A DNA stretch of 64,000 nt, taken from the NCBI GenBank assembly GCA_012032285.1, contig JAAURJ010000002.1:1-64000 (forward strand), given 5' to 3'. Source of the stretch: Sphingomonadales bacterium. GTDB lineage: Bacteria > Pseudomonadota > Alphaproteobacteria > Sphingomonadales > Sphingomonadaceae. Under the pieces are notes generated by a model. The model saw only the letters and a program-made list of their open reading frames with translations, was not told the DNA's origin and did no database searches. The translations under genes and the position numbers were made by a program. Below are positions 35,124 to 44,438 of the stretch, piece by piece (within the stretch, counting starts at the first letter, position 1; every line of letters begins with the position of its first letter).

Positions 35124-36149
35124 ATGGGTTATCGTATCGTCGTTGCTGGCGCCACAGGCAATGTGGGCCGTGAAATGCTCAACATTCTCGCCGAGCGTGA
35201 ATTTCCGATTGAGGAAATCGCGGTGCTTGCCTCCAGCCGATCGACCGGAACGGAGATTGAATTTGGCGACAGCGGAAAAATCCTAAAAATCCGTAATATC
35301 GAAACATTTGACTGGGCTGGATGGGATATGGCTCTGTTCGCCATCGGCAGCGAAGCAACCGAGAAATTCGCGCCCATAGCAGCCAAGGCGGGTTGCGTTG
35401 TGATCGACAACAGCTCTCTTTACCGGATGGATCCGGATGTCCCGCTCATCGTGCCGGAGGTAAATCCCGATGCGATTGATGGTTATAAAAAACGCAACAT
35501 CATTGCCAATCCCAATTGTTCGACCGCACAAATGGTCGTTGCGTTGAAACCTTTGCATGATGCGGCGACGATCAAGCGGGTGATTGTGTCCACCTATCAA
35601 TCGGTATCGGGCGCTGGAAAGCAAGGCATGGACGAACTGTTCGAACAAAGCCGTAATATTTTTGTCGGCGACGCGGCTGAACCGGTGAAATTCACCAAGC
35701 AGATCGCCTTCAACGTCATTCCGCATATTGACAAATTCCTCGACGATGGTTCGACAAAAGAGGAATGGAAAATGGTCGTTGAAACGAAGAAAATCCTTGA
35801 TCCCAAGATTAAAGTCACCGCGACCTGTGTGCGCGTTCCGGTTTTTGTCGGTCATAGCGAATCGATCAACATAGAATTTGAAAAGGAATTGTCGGCCGAG
35901 CAAGCGCAAGACATTTTGCGCGAAGCCCCCGGTATCATGCTAGTCGATAAGCGCGAGGATGCGGGATATGTCACTCCTATCGAATGCGTAGGCGACAGCG
36001 CAACCTATATCAGCCGTGTACGCGATGATTCGACCGTTGATAACGGCATTGCTCTTTGGTGCGTGTCGGATAATCTGCGCAAGGGTGCGGCGCTTAATGC
36101 TGTGCAAATCGCCGAGCTGCTGGGGCGCAGACATTTACAAAAAGGTTGA
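35124..36149 (+). CDS. asd: Aspartate-semialdehyde dehydrogenase
   Basis: Asd reduces aspartyl phosphate to the semialdehyde, the branch point for lysine, methionine, threonine and diaminopimelate. The NADP site is 'VAGATGNVGREML' and the catalytic cysteine is in 'NPNCSTAQMVVAL'; the substrate region reads 'TYQSVSGAGKQGMDEL'. The 341 residues fit. It stands alone after the rplS terminator. Confidence 0.96.
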   Translation: MGYRIVVAGATGNVGREMLNILAEREFPIEEIAVLASSRSTGTEIEFGDSGKILKIRNIETFDWAGWDMALFAIGSEATEKFAPIAAKAGCVVIDNSSLYRMDPDVPLIVPEVNPDAIDGYKKRNIIANPNCSTAQMVVALKPLHDAATIKRVIVSTYQSVSGAGKQGMDELFEQSRNIFVGDAAEPVKFTKQIAFNVIPHIDKFLDDGSTKEEWKMVVETKKILDPKIKVTATCVRVPVFVGHSESINIEFEKELSAEQAQDILREAPGIMLVDKREDAGYVTPIECVGDSATYISRVRDDSTVDNGIALWCVSDNLRKGAALNAVQIAELLGRRHLQKG

Positions 36150-36208
36150 TACCTTCAGTTATTTTTATAACATACCACAAAATCTGTTCGATCCCTTCGG
36201 AAGTTTTT

Positions 36209-37161
36209 ATGAGAACTTTCATGAAAGTCATAGCGTTCGTTCTTACCTTCGCCGCGACAACCGGCGCAAAGGCAGACGATTATGGTTGGGCGCATTATAA
36301 AACCTATGGTGATGCGCCCAATCGGCAAGTTATTATCTATGATCAGGACAGTATTGGCTGGACATTGGATCTGGATAATATGGGGTGGGTGGAAAGGAGA
36401 AGGATTATTCTCTAGTCGAATTTACAATGGGTGTGGTTTATGAAGACCCCGCTGAACCCACAATGATGTCGGCGGATTATGAGATTAACTGTCATTATAA
36501 AATCTTTCGTCCCATCCGGACCAATATATTTTGGCGCGATAATGGTTTCACACAAGAGGAGGATCAGCGGTTCCGCCCAGTTGTTGCCGGAACGCCGCTT
36601 GCTGAGATGATCCCAATTGTGTGCAAATGGGGCCCCAAAAAGCCTTCTGCAAGGCGCAAGGAAATGGTCGCGGCATTCAGCAATGCTTATTTGCCGATAA
36701 GCGATGTATGGGACAAGTTGCTTTCCGGTGCAAAACGTCCTTTACCCACAACCAGCAAAAGTGAACGCCAAATTGAAGCGGAAAAAGCCCATAATGTGAG
36801 ACAGCAGAAAATCGCCCAAGAGTTGGAGATCATGAGGCAAAAGCAAGCGGAGCGTGAAGCAGAGGAACGCGAGTTTCGTGACAGGCTTCTTGAATGGAAA
36901 CATTCGGTTGGAGATCAGGGCAATCCGACAATGCATAGCTGGATCGGGGCCAAAATTGGCGAACTGACATCAAGCTGGGGTTACCCCACCAGCAGCCGTT
37001 ACTCAGGCAATGGAAAGCAATTGATTTATAGCAGTTACAAAAGCTTTCCGATTTTTAATGGCGGCGTTCAAATCGGCCTTCAGGAATATTATTGCCACAA
37101 AAGCTTCTTTACCGAACGCGACTATGTTGTAACCTGGAGGGAAGAGGGCAATAATTGCTGA
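36209..37161 (+). CDS. Exported protein of unknown function (one frameshift)
   Basis: The track ORFs 36146-36415 and 36385-37161 are one gene. The ATG at 36209 has a GGAAG site and opens a signal peptide ('KVIAFVLTFAATTGAKA'). The frames join at the G-run 36382-36385 ('LDLDNMG' then 'VGGKEKDYSLVEF') if one G is restored, for about 317 residues. The middle has a charged helix ('IAQELEIMRQKQAEREAEER') likely to form a coiled coil. The last 80 residues ('SWIGAKIGELTSSWGYP') resemble the short conserved motif of small lipoproteins that sense promoter-proximal parameters in many Proteobacteria, but I cannot name the family. It is convergent with another orphan exported protein. Confidence 0.65.
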
Positions 37162-37169
37162 TTTTGCCC

Positions 37170-37769
37170 CTACAGCTTACCAGTGAGGCATTTTCGCATC
37201 TTATTCCTAGCGGCATGACCTTTTGTCCATGCGCTCTCAAAAATTTGTTTGCCGTCCAAAGATACCCTGACCCCTTCTTCATCTTCCATTGCATCAAGCG
37301 CTATATCGATAGAAGGCAACGTAAAAATAATCACGCCATGCTTAAAATCAGGCAGTGTCCAATGTGTAACATTAACGGTCTGATCAGACTCCCCGTTGGT
37401 GGACAGGGTGGCTTTTACCTGTTTTGCTTTTTTGCTGACAGGGACTTTGGGGCCGGTAACCAGAAAAATAGAAGCTTGGCTATCTTGTGTTGGGCCTAGA
37501 TAGGCGACCAGATTATCTTCGTTAAAATGGCTTATTGAGCACCCTTTAGACGGAGTTTCAGGATTATTGAACAATTTCCAATACGGCCCGCTAGGAATTA
37601 ACTCCTCATCAGGGGTCGCATCCGGGTCACTGCCGTCGATAACGGATATACCCCTATTGCTATGCATGGGCTTGACCAGTTGCTCTTCCAAAGGTGTTTG
37701 GGCCAGAACTGAACTTGATAATGTCAAAATCATCAATCCTAAAATTGGCTTAATACATGACATTGACAT
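37170..37769 (-). CDS. Exported protein of unknown function
   Basis: A 199-residue protein with a signal peptide ending 'LSSSVLAQ'. The mature part has two widely spaced cysteines ('SKGCSISHF' and 'RKCLTGKL') and no recognised motif. It may start at the second ATG, two codons in. It ends eight bases from, and convergent with, the other orphan exported gene. Start, signal peptide and codon use look genuine. Confidence 0.65.
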   Translation of the reverse strand: MSMSCIKPILGLMILTLSSSVLAQTPLEEQLVKPMHSNRGISVIDGSDPDATPDEELIPSGPYWKLFNNPETPSKGCSISHFNEDNLVAYLGPTQDSQASIFLVTGPKVPVSKKAKQVKATLSTNGESDQTVNVTHWTLPDFKHGVIIFTLPSIDIALDAMEDEEGVRVSLDGKQIFESAWTKGHAARNKMRKCLTGKL

Positions 37770-37901
37770 ACCTTTTTTGCGGGCTTTCTATAATCGCCAT
37801 ATACAATGATGCTGAACAAATTGTAGAGTATTTTCTTGCTTATAACGTGCTGAAAAAATTTCCTGCTTTCGCTTCATATTGAATATGTTAAATTGCCATC
37901 A

Positions 37902-38552
37902 ATGATCCTTTATGCCGACATATTCTGGTCCTTTCGTTCACCCTACAGCTATTTGGCGACGCGGCGTTATGTGGCGTTACAGGCCGAATATGACCTTATG
38001 CTCAATCTTCGCCCGGTTTATCCGCTGGCAATTCGCGAGCCGGATTTTTTTGAAAAGAACCATCCCAACTGGCTGCGCTATACGTTCGTTGATGTGATGC
38101 GTCTTGCCCAATATCTTAAAATTCCGATGGCCCTGCCGCGGCCCGACCCGATTATACAAGATATGCTAACGCGCAAAATAGCGGCGGAGCAACCTTATAT
38201 TTTTCGTCTCACCCGGCTAGGACAGGCGGCCGCCCGGTGCGGGAAAAGTCTGCTATTTTGTGATGCCGTATCGCGGCTTATCTGGGGCGGGACGGAAAAC
38301 TGGCATGAGGGCGATTATCTGGCCCAGGCGGCGAAGATGGCAGGGCTGGACTACAGCATATTGGAAGCTGAAGTGAACAGCGATGCAGATGCGCTCGACT
38401 CTGAAATTGCGGATAACCAAAAAGCATTGGAAGCCGCCGGTCATTGGGGCGTGCCGACCCTAGTTTTTGATGGTGAGCCCTTTTTTGGACAGGACCGAAT
38501 TACCCTTGCCCTTTGGCGTATGGAACAAAAGGGGCTTCAGAAGAGGGGGTAA
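37902..38552 (+). CDS. 2-hydroxychromene-2-carboxylate isomerase family protein (DsbA-like thioredoxin fold)
   Basis: The family has a thioredoxin fold with a helical insert, like kappa-class glutathione transferases. The active-site region is 'DIFWSFRSPYSYLAT', where the serine after the sheet replaces the DsbA cysteine pair, and the end 'GHWGVPTLVFDGEPFFGQDR' is diagnostic. HCCA isomerase acts in naphthalene breakdown, but most members have other, unknown roles and no aromatic-degradation genes lie nearby. The ATG is preferred over the TTG three codons upstream. Confidence 0.88.
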   Translation: MILYADIFWSFRSPYSYLATRRYVALQAEYDLMLNLRPVYPLAIREPDFFEKNHPNWLRYTFVDVMRLAQYLKIPMALPRPDPIIQDMLTRKIAAEQPYIFRLTRLGQAAARCGKSLLFCDAVSRLIWGGTENWHEGDYLAQAAKMAGLDYSILEAEVNSDADALDSEIADNQKALEAAGHWGVPTLVFDGEPFFGQDRITLALWRMEQKGLQKRG

Positions 38553-38559
38553 GGACGGT

Positions 38560-39324
38560 ATGATGGCAGAAATAAAAAGCTATAGCTTCACATCCTTTGA
38601 CGGCGTTAAACTCGCTATTCACGAATGCGGTGATGAAAATGGGCGGCCTATACTCCTGCTCCACGGGCTATTTTCATCCGCCGATATGAACTGGATCAAA
38701 TTTGGTCATGCTGCAAAGCTGGCCGTAGCTGGTTTTCGCGTTATCATGCCCGATTTTCGTGCGCATGGCCAAAGTGAGGCTTCCCATGATCCGGCGGCTT
38801 ATCCCGAAGATGTGTTGATGACCGACATATTGGCCCTGCTCGATCATTTGTCTCTGGAGCATTTTGATCTGGGTGGATTTTCGCTGGGTGCGCGCACCAC
38901 AGCAAAGATGCTCTGCCAAGGCATAAAGCCGCGCCGTGCGATATTGGCCGGTATGGGCTGGGAAGGGCTGCAGGGTTGGGATAGTCGCCGTCAATTTTTT
39001 GTCGATGCCATCAATATGCGCGACAACGTAAAACGCACTGATCCGCATTTCATGGCGGTGCAGTTTTTCAAAAGCCAGAAAATTGACCCAGTGGCTTCGC
39101 TTTTAATGCTTGGCAGCTTTGGATCAATGCAGACAGAAAAACTGTCTGACCTGTCTTTGCCAATCGCGGTTATTTGCGGTGCAGATGATAGCGATAATGG
39201 TTCGGCTCCGCTGTTGGCGGGAAAACTCGCGAATGCGAGATATATTGAAATTCCCGGCACTCATATGTCAAGTGTGACGCACGGAGAGCTGGGGGATGCC
39301 CTGGTTGCTTTTTTAAGCCATTAA
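38560..39324 (+). CDS. Alpha/beta hydrolase
   Basis: A 254-residue hydrolase of the alpha/beta fold. The oxyanion motif is 'LLHGLFSSADMNW', the nucleophile serine is in 'GGFSLGARTT', the acid is probably in 'ICGADDSDNG' and the histidine is in 'IPGTHMSSV'. The substrate is unknown. I use the ATG at 38560, seven bases after the preceding gene's stop, not the track start inside that gene. The pair is probably co-transcribed. Confidence 0.88.
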   Translation: MMAEIKSYSFTSFDGVKLAIHECGDENGRPILLLHGLFSSADMNWIKFGHAAKLAVAGFRVIMPDFRAHGQSEASHDPAAYPEDVLMTDILALLDHLSLEHFDLGGFSLGARTTAKMLCQGIKPRRAILAGMGWEGLQGWDSRRQFFVDAINMRDNVKRTDPHFMAVQFFKSQKIDPVASLLMLGSFGSMQTEKLSDLSLPIAVICGADDSDNGSAPLLAGKLANARYIEIPGTHMSSVTHGELGDALVAFLSH

Positions 39325-39418
39325 TCTTTGGCACGCGGATTTTGATTAGCTTGACCTATGCGAAACAAAGTTTCAATCTACCGCAATATCGAAATTCTAA
39401 GAGGATGAGGATCACCCC

Positions 39419-41308
39419 ATGAAAAATCTCGTTTCCATAGCAGCGATAACGATCGCAATGCTATCGGCTCCCGCTTATGCCGATCATCATGCACAAAAGC
39501 AGATGGCCGCAAAGGTCGATGCTTCTGCGCCAACTGCGGCTGATGCCGATGCATTTATCGCGCGGGCAGAATCGGCACTGCTTGCCTTTTCCAATGAAGC
39601 TGGCCCTGCTTTTTGGCTTCAGGAAACCTATATTAACGAAGACAGTGAAGCCGTTGCCGCGAGCTATGGTGCAAAGGGGACAAAAATGTCCGTGGACCTT
39701 GCGCTGGAGGCAGCCCAATACCAAAATGTGACCGGACTATCCACCGAAACCGCACGAAAGCTGAATATGCTGCGGACCGCGATTGTTCTTCCCGCCCCGA
39801 CAAGCGAGGGCGCAGCAAAGGAATTGGCAGGCATTTCCACAAAGTTATCGGGTATGTACGGCAAAGGCAAAGGAACGCTGAACGGCGAGCCGATTAACGG
39901 CAGTGACATCGAAGCCAAAATGGGCACAAGCCGCAACCCTGAAGAGTTGAAAGAAATGTGGGTCAGCTGGCATGATAATGTCGGCACCCCCATGCGTGAG
40001 GATTATACAAAGCTGGTCAGCATCGCCAATGCCGGAGCAAAAGAGCTGGGCTATGCCGATACCGGTGCATTGTGGCGTTCCAATTATGATATGCCAGCGG
40101 ATGATTTTGCACAGACTATGGACACGCTTTGGCTGGAGGTGAAGCCGCTTTATGATGAGCTGCATACATTTGTTCGTACCAAGCTCAATGAAAAATATGG
40201 TGATGCGGTACAGGCCAAGACAGGACCAATACGCGCTGACCTGCTCGGCAATATGTGGGCGCAGGAATGGGGCGGCATTTACGATATCGTTGCTCCTGCG
40301 GGCAGCGGCGATTTGGGCTATGACATTGGTGAGTTGCTGAAAGCAAAGGGTTATACCGAAACAACAGCGCAGAGCGCAGAATCCGATAGAGGTAAAAGCG
40401 AAAAGGAAATGGTGAAAATAGGGGAGGGTTTCTTCTCTTCGCTAGGCTTTGAACCACTGCCAGATACATTTTGGACACGCAGTCAGTTTATCAAACCGCG
40501 TGACAGGGAAGTCGTCTGCCATGCGTCGGCTTGGGATCTGGATAATAAGGATGATCTGCGCATCAAAATGTGCATCAAGGTCAACACAGATGATTTTGTG
40601 ACTATCCATCACGAACTTGGCCATAATTATTATCAGCGCGCCTATAATGACAAAAGCTACCTATATCTAAATGGTGCCAATGACGGCTTTCATGAAGCGA
40701 TTGGCGATATGCTGGCTTTATCGATTACGCCGGAATATCTGGTACAAATTGGCCTGATGGATAAATCGCAGGTGCCCGGTGCGGATAAGGACACCGGCCT
40801 GTTGCTGCGACAGGCGATGGATAAGGTGGCATTCCTGCCTTTTGGCCTGTTGGTCGATAAATGGCGTTGGGGGGTGTTCAACGGTGATATTCCCACTGAT
40901 CAGTTCAATAAAGGCTGGACTGATCTCCGGCTGAAATATCAGGGGATTATTCCACCAGTGGAACGGGATGAAAGCAAATTTGATCCCGGAGCGAAATATC
41001 ATATTCCCGGCAACACACCCTATGCCCGTTATTTTTTAGCCCGGATATTGCAATTCCAATTTTACAAAGCCGCCTGTGATGCCGCAGGGTGGAAGGGGCC
41101 GCTGCACCGCTGTTCTTTCTATGGTAACAAACAAGTGGGTGAGAAATTAAATGCGATGCTTGAAATGGGCGCGTCTAAGCCATGGCCCGACGCATTGGAG
41201 GCCTTCACAGGGAGCCGTGAAATGTCAGGTAAACCGATGATCGAATATTTTGCGCCGCTGATGACTTGGCTCAAAAAGCAGAATGAAGGGAAAAATAAAG
41301 GGTGGTAA
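39419..41308 (+). CDS. M2 family peptidyl-dipeptidase A (ACE-like), exported
   Basis: A zinc dipeptidyl carboxypeptidase similar to angiotensin-converting enzyme. The signal peptide ends 'SAPAYA'. The zinc site is 'TIHHELGHNYYQRAY' and the third ligand lies in 'GFHEAIGDMLAL'; 'FLPFGLLVDKWRWGVFNG' and the tail 'LNAMLEMGASKPWPDALE' are typical of the family. The 629 residues correspond to one ACE domain. Bacterial M2 peptidases are found in Xanthomonas, Shewanella and sphingomonads and probably feed on peptides in the periplasm. The next gene overlaps its end. Confidence 0.94.
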   Translation: MKNLVSIAAITIAMLSAPAYADHHAQKQMAAKVDASAPTAADADAFIARAESALLAFSNEAGPAFWLQETYINEDSEAVAASYGAKGTKMSVDLALEAAQYQNVTGLSTETARKLNMLRTAIVLPAPTSEGAAKELAGISTKLSGMYGKGKGTLNGEPINGSDIEAKMGTSRNPEELKEMWVSWHDNVGTPMREDYTKLVSIANAGAKELGYADTGALWRSNYDMPADDFAQTMDTLWLEVKPLYDELHTFVRTKLNEKYGDAVQAKTGPIRADLLGNMWAQEWGGIYDIVAPAGSGDLGYDIGELLKAKGYTETTAQSAESDRGKSEKEMVKIGEGFFSSLGFEPLPDTFWTRSQFIKPRDREVVCHASAWDLDNKDDLRIKMCIKVNTDDFVTIHHELGHNYYQRAYNDKSYLYLNGANDGFHEAIGDMLALSITPEYLVQIGLMDKSQVPGADKDTGLLLRQAMDKVAFLPFGLLVDKWRWGVFNGDIPTDQFNKGWTDLRLKYQGIIPPVERDESKFDPGAKYHIPGNTPYARYFLARILQFQFYKAACDAAGWKGPLHRCSFYGNKQVGEKLNAMLEMGASKPWPDALEAFTGSREMSGKPMIEYFAPLMTWLKKQNEGKNKGW

Positions 41309-42135
41309 GATTACCGATCACAGCTGCTATATTGGCGTTTTTCATACAGGTGCAGGTGCAGGCTGCTCCTCCTGCCTTACCGGATGTGGCAAAAGGAGAA
41401 ATGCTGCTCACGGTCACTGGCAGGGGGGTTGTTCAGCAACAACCTTCGCGTATTTCCAGCATTTGCACTTTGAGCGCGTATGCAGAAACAGAAGAGGCGG
41501 CAAAGGCGCAGCTTAGGGCAAAAACCAATCAGCTAAAGGCCAATATCCCTAACGGTGCTAGTTTTGATTTCTCAAAACCGGTGGACGTCTCCGATTCTGT
41601 GTCCTCTGTATACGGTAGTGATGTCGCAGAAGCCGCTGTTGCTGCTACAGCCGCCGCTGTTCCAGGTGAGGCGGGGGTAGAAGCTGCAACTGAAGCAGAA
41701 GATGCTTATGCAACCATCTCTATAGGCGTTTCCCAAAAAATTGGTTTTTCGGCCACAAGTGCTGACGCTTTCCTAATGGCTCGCAAATCAATTGGTGAAG
41801 CGGGGTGCGATGAGAATTACAGGGTCCGCAAGAATCCGATGATGGAAATATCTGATCCGGTTAATGCCAAAAAAACTGCCGTGCAGGCGGCTTTGGCAGA
41901 TGCCAAGCAAAAAGCTTCGGATTATGCGGCGGCGCTGAATTTGCAGGTGAAAGCTATGGTAGCAGTAGAGGATAGCAATGCAATCCGCGCCTTTATTGGC
42001 GATGAGATGGCAGATGCATTTTTGAACGAAGTGACGCGTGATATTCTTCTCGATAGGAATGGTGAGAAGCCAGAGCAACTGGTTGTGACCACAAGCCAAG
42101 TGTTATCGGTCCAATATCTGCTGGCACCCAAATAA
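41302..42135 (+). CDS. SIMPL domain (DUF541) exported protein
   Basis: A 277-residue exported protein. A signal peptide ends 'QVQVQA'; the mature part has the SIMPL pattern 'EMLLTVTGRGVVQQQPSRIS', 'ADAFLMARKSIGEAGC' and 'AVQAALADAKQKASDYAAAL'. Family members are periplasmic or outer-membrane proteins of unclear role, some linked to oxidative stress. An alanine/glutamate-rich insertion sits in the middle ('AAVPGEAGVEAATEAEDA'). The start is GTG, seven bases inside the M2 peptidase gene. Confidence 0.85.
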   Translation: MVRLPITAAILAFFIQVQVQAAPPALPDVAKGEMLLTVTGRGVVQQQPSRISSICTLSAYAETEEAAKAQLRAKTNQLKANIPNGASFDFSKPVDVSDSVSSVYGSDVAEAAVAATAAAVPGEAGVEAATEAEDAYATISIGVSQKIGFSATSADAFLMARKSIGEAGCDENYRVRKNPMMEISDPVNAKKTAVQAALADAKQKASDYAAALNLQVKAMVAVEDSNAIRAFIGDEMADAFLNEVTRDILLDRNGEKPEQLVVTTSQVLSVQYLLAPK

Positions 42136-42138
42136 AGC

Positions 42139-43584
42139 TTATCGGAACGGCGGTTCGTTAAAAGCGCGCAGTTTCCGGCTGTGCAAGCTATTGCCTGCCT
42201 CGCGCAGCAGATTGCAGGTTTCTATGCCAATCTGCAAATGTGCGGCAATTGCTTCTTCATAAAAGCGGTTCGCCTGCCCCGGTAGCTTAATTTCGCCATG
42301 AATCGGCTTGTCTGATACACATAACAATGTGCCATAAGGAACACGGAACCTGTATCCTTGCGCTGCTATGGTGGCGCTCTCCATATCAATACCAATGGCA
42401 CGGGATTGCGAAAAGCGGAGCGCGGATGCGGAATAACGCAGTTCCCAGTTGCGATCATCAGTGGTCACGACCGTACCGGTGCGCATCCGGCGCTTAAGGT
42501 CTGCACCGCTGGTGCCCGATATTTTCTCAGCAGCTTCTGCCAAAGCCTGTTGAACCTCCGCAATTGGCGGGATCGGGATTTCGGGAGGCAGCACCTGATC
42601 AAGGATATTGTCGTCGCGTAAATAGGCATGGGCAAGTACATAGTCGCCGATCCGCTGGGTTTCCCGCAAACCACCGCAATGCCCGATCATCAGCCAGGCT
42701 TCCGGGCGCAGGACGGCGAGATGGTCACAGATGGTTTTGGCATTGGAAGGACCAACGCCGATATTCACTAAAGTTATACCAACCGCATTTTCGGCGATCA
42801 GATGATAGGCAGGCATTTGGTGCTTACGCCAGGTGCTATCGGCGACCAATTGCGCAGCATTTTCGGTATGTTTATCGACAAAAAGCCCGCCCGCTCCGGA
42901 TAGAGCCAGATAGTTTCCATCGCCAACTTGAGCGCAGGCCCAGTCAACAAATTCATCAACATAACGGTGATAGTTTGTAAATAGTATGAACCTTTGAAAA
43001 TGCTCCGGCGGCGTGCCAGTATAATGGCGCAGCCGCGCAAGTGAAAAATCAGTGCGCAAGGCATCGAAAAGCGCCAGCGGGGCACCGCCATTTTGTTCCC
43101 CGTCAAACATTCCGTCGGCTATCTCATCGCCAATATCGGCCAGCTCCGTTGTCGGGAAATAACGAGCTAGCTCCACAGGGCTGACCTCACCAAGGTCGAG
43201 ATCAGCGCTGCCGTCCAGAACATAGGGGAAGGGGATTTCCTGCGTGCTACGTAAAATTTCTACTTTAATTTCATATTGTTCGAGTAGTAAATCGAGCTGG
43301 CTGGCAAGATATTTGGCGAACAGATGCGGCTGTGTCACCGTGCTGCGATATACGCCCGGCTTTTCCATGCGGCCAAAGGCAAGGTTCGAAACATTGTCCT
43401 TTTGCCCGCCATTATACTGGATAATGATTTCAGGATAAGCATAATCAAAATTGGCACGCGCCGTATGATCGGGCAGTTTGCGAAATTTCAAATAATCTGC
43501 AATGGCCGCCCTAAGCCGCTGGACTGAGGCTTCATAAGCAGAAATTATGTCTTCAACGATGCGGATTGCTTGAACAGATGCCAT
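42139..43584 (-). CDS. amn: AMP nucleosidase
   Basis: Amn hydrolyses AMP to adenine and ribose 5-phosphate. The N-terminal regulatory domain ('YPEIIIQYNGGQKDN') and the C-terminal phosphorylase-like domain ('MIGHCGGLRETQRIGDYVLA', 'AIGIDMESATIAAQGYRFR') match the family, and 481 residues is the normal length. It is convergent with the SIMPL gene, with a three-base gap. Confidence 0.95.
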   Translation of the reverse strand: MASVQAIRIVEDIISAYEASVQRLRAAIADYLKFRKLPDHTARANFDYAYPEIIIQYNGGQKDNVSNLAFGRMEKPGVYRSTVTQPHLFAKYLASQLDLLLEQYEIKVEILRSTQEIPFPYVLDGSADLDLGEVSPVELARYFPTTELADIGDEIADGMFDGEQNGGAPLALFDALRTDFSLARLRHYTGTPPEHFQRFILFTNYHRYVDEFVDWACAQVGDGNYLALSGAGGLFVDKHTENAAQLVADSTWRKHQMPAYHLIAENAVGITLVNIGVGPSNAKTICDHLAVLRPEAWLMIGHCGGLRETQRIGDYVLAHAYLRDDNILDQVLPPEIPIPPIAEVQQALAEAAEKISGTSGADLKRRMRTGTVVTTDDRNWELRYSASALRFSQSRAIGIDMESATIAAQGYRFRVPYGTLLCVSDKPIHGEIKLPGQANRFYEEAIAAHLQIGIETCNLLREAGNSLHSRKLRAFNEPPFR

Positions 43585-43620
43585 GGGCGATATGTGTCAC
43601 TTTCCGGCAATTGTGCAAGC

Positions 43621-43652
43621 AAAAAGGGACGGAAGTTTATCGCTTCCGTCCC
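43621..43652 (-). terminator. Terminator after the peroxiredoxin gene
   Basis: On the minus strand GGGACGGAAG pairs perfectly with CTTCCGTCCC around a seven-base loop, followed by T5. It lies 32 bases after the stop of the peroxiredoxin gene. Confidence 0.92.
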
Positions 43653-43683
43653 CTCCACAAAAATAAGTGCAATGCAGAAGCGA

Positions 43684-44163
43684 TTACATCTGTTCCAGCA
43701 TATGTTCTGCGGAGCTGACCTTGAAATCACCTGGTGCTTCGACATTCAATTGCTCTACAACGCCGTCATTGACCAGCATCGAATAGCGCTGACCCCGCTT
43801 ACCCATGCCAAAGCCGCTTCCGTCCATGGTCAGGCCAATAGCTTCGGCAAAATCACCATTGCCATCGGCAAGCATTGTGATGAGGTCTGATCCGCCTGCC
43901 TTATTCCATGCGCCCAGAACAAAGGCATCGTTGACAGCAGTGCAGGCGATTTCGTCCACGCCTTTTGCTTTTAACTGATCCGCTTTTTCTACATAGCCCG
44001 GCAAATGCTTGGCCGAGCAAGTTGGGGTGAATGCACCAGGTACCGAGAAAAGCGCTACTTTGCGCCCGGCAAAATATTCGGAAGACTGCACTTGTTGCGG
44101 CCCTTCGGCGGTTGCTTTTACCATTTTGACATCGGGAAGTTTGTCGCCAACGGAAATAGTCAT
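43684..44163 (-). CDS. Peroxiredoxin, Prx5 type
   Basis: A thiol peroxidase reducing hydrogen and organic peroxides. The peroxidatic cysteine is in 'PGAFTPTCSAKHLPGY'; 'KGVDEIACTAVNDAFVLGAW' and 'LADGNGDFAEAIGL' are typical of the Prx5/AhpE2-like group. The 159 residues match. It is monocistronic, with its own terminator. Confidence 0.95.
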   Translation of the reverse strand: MTISVGDKLPDVKMVKATAEGPQQVQSSEYFAGRKVALFSVPGAFTPTCSAKHLPGYVEKADQLKAKGVDEIACTAVNDAFVLGAWNKAGGSDLITMLADGNGDFAEAIGLTMDGSGFGMGKRGQRYSMLVNDGVVEQLNVEAPGDFKVSSAEHMLEQM

Positions 44164-44349
44164 GGGGGATAGTCCTTTTATTGGTGAATGATGTTATCGC
44201 AGCTATGTGGGGCGCGGGCTGGCGAAGTCAAGCGGGGAATTATGATCTATTTATTCAGATCGGCTTTGCCTTGCGTATACCCAAGTTTGTCAGAGCGGAT
44301 AATAGGCTGCACACCAGCCAAATCCAATCGGGTCATTAGCAATAAAATC

Positions 44350-44369
44350 ATATAAAGGAATCTTTATAT
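44350..44369. promoter_or_regulatory. Perfect inverted repeat upstream of ahcY, possible operator
   Basis: ATATAAAG-GAAT-CTTTATAT is a palindrome with eight-base arms, 70 bases before ahcY. In shape it resembles the operators of ArsR-family regulators that sense S-adenosylhomocysteine and control ahcY and methionine-cycle genes. That link is from memory and no such regulator gene lies in the window. Confidence 0.6.
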
Positions 44370-44438
44370 TTGATTTCAATCCCGATGCGCGTTAGGGGCA
44401 TGGCCAATCTCAACCCCTATTGACCGGAGAATGACCCC

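Noticed and set aside
44164-44438. SAH or SAM riboswitch before ahcY
   Set aside because: I looked for conserved riboswitch cores and long pairings in the 275-base leader and saw only the short palindrome, which looks like a protein operator.
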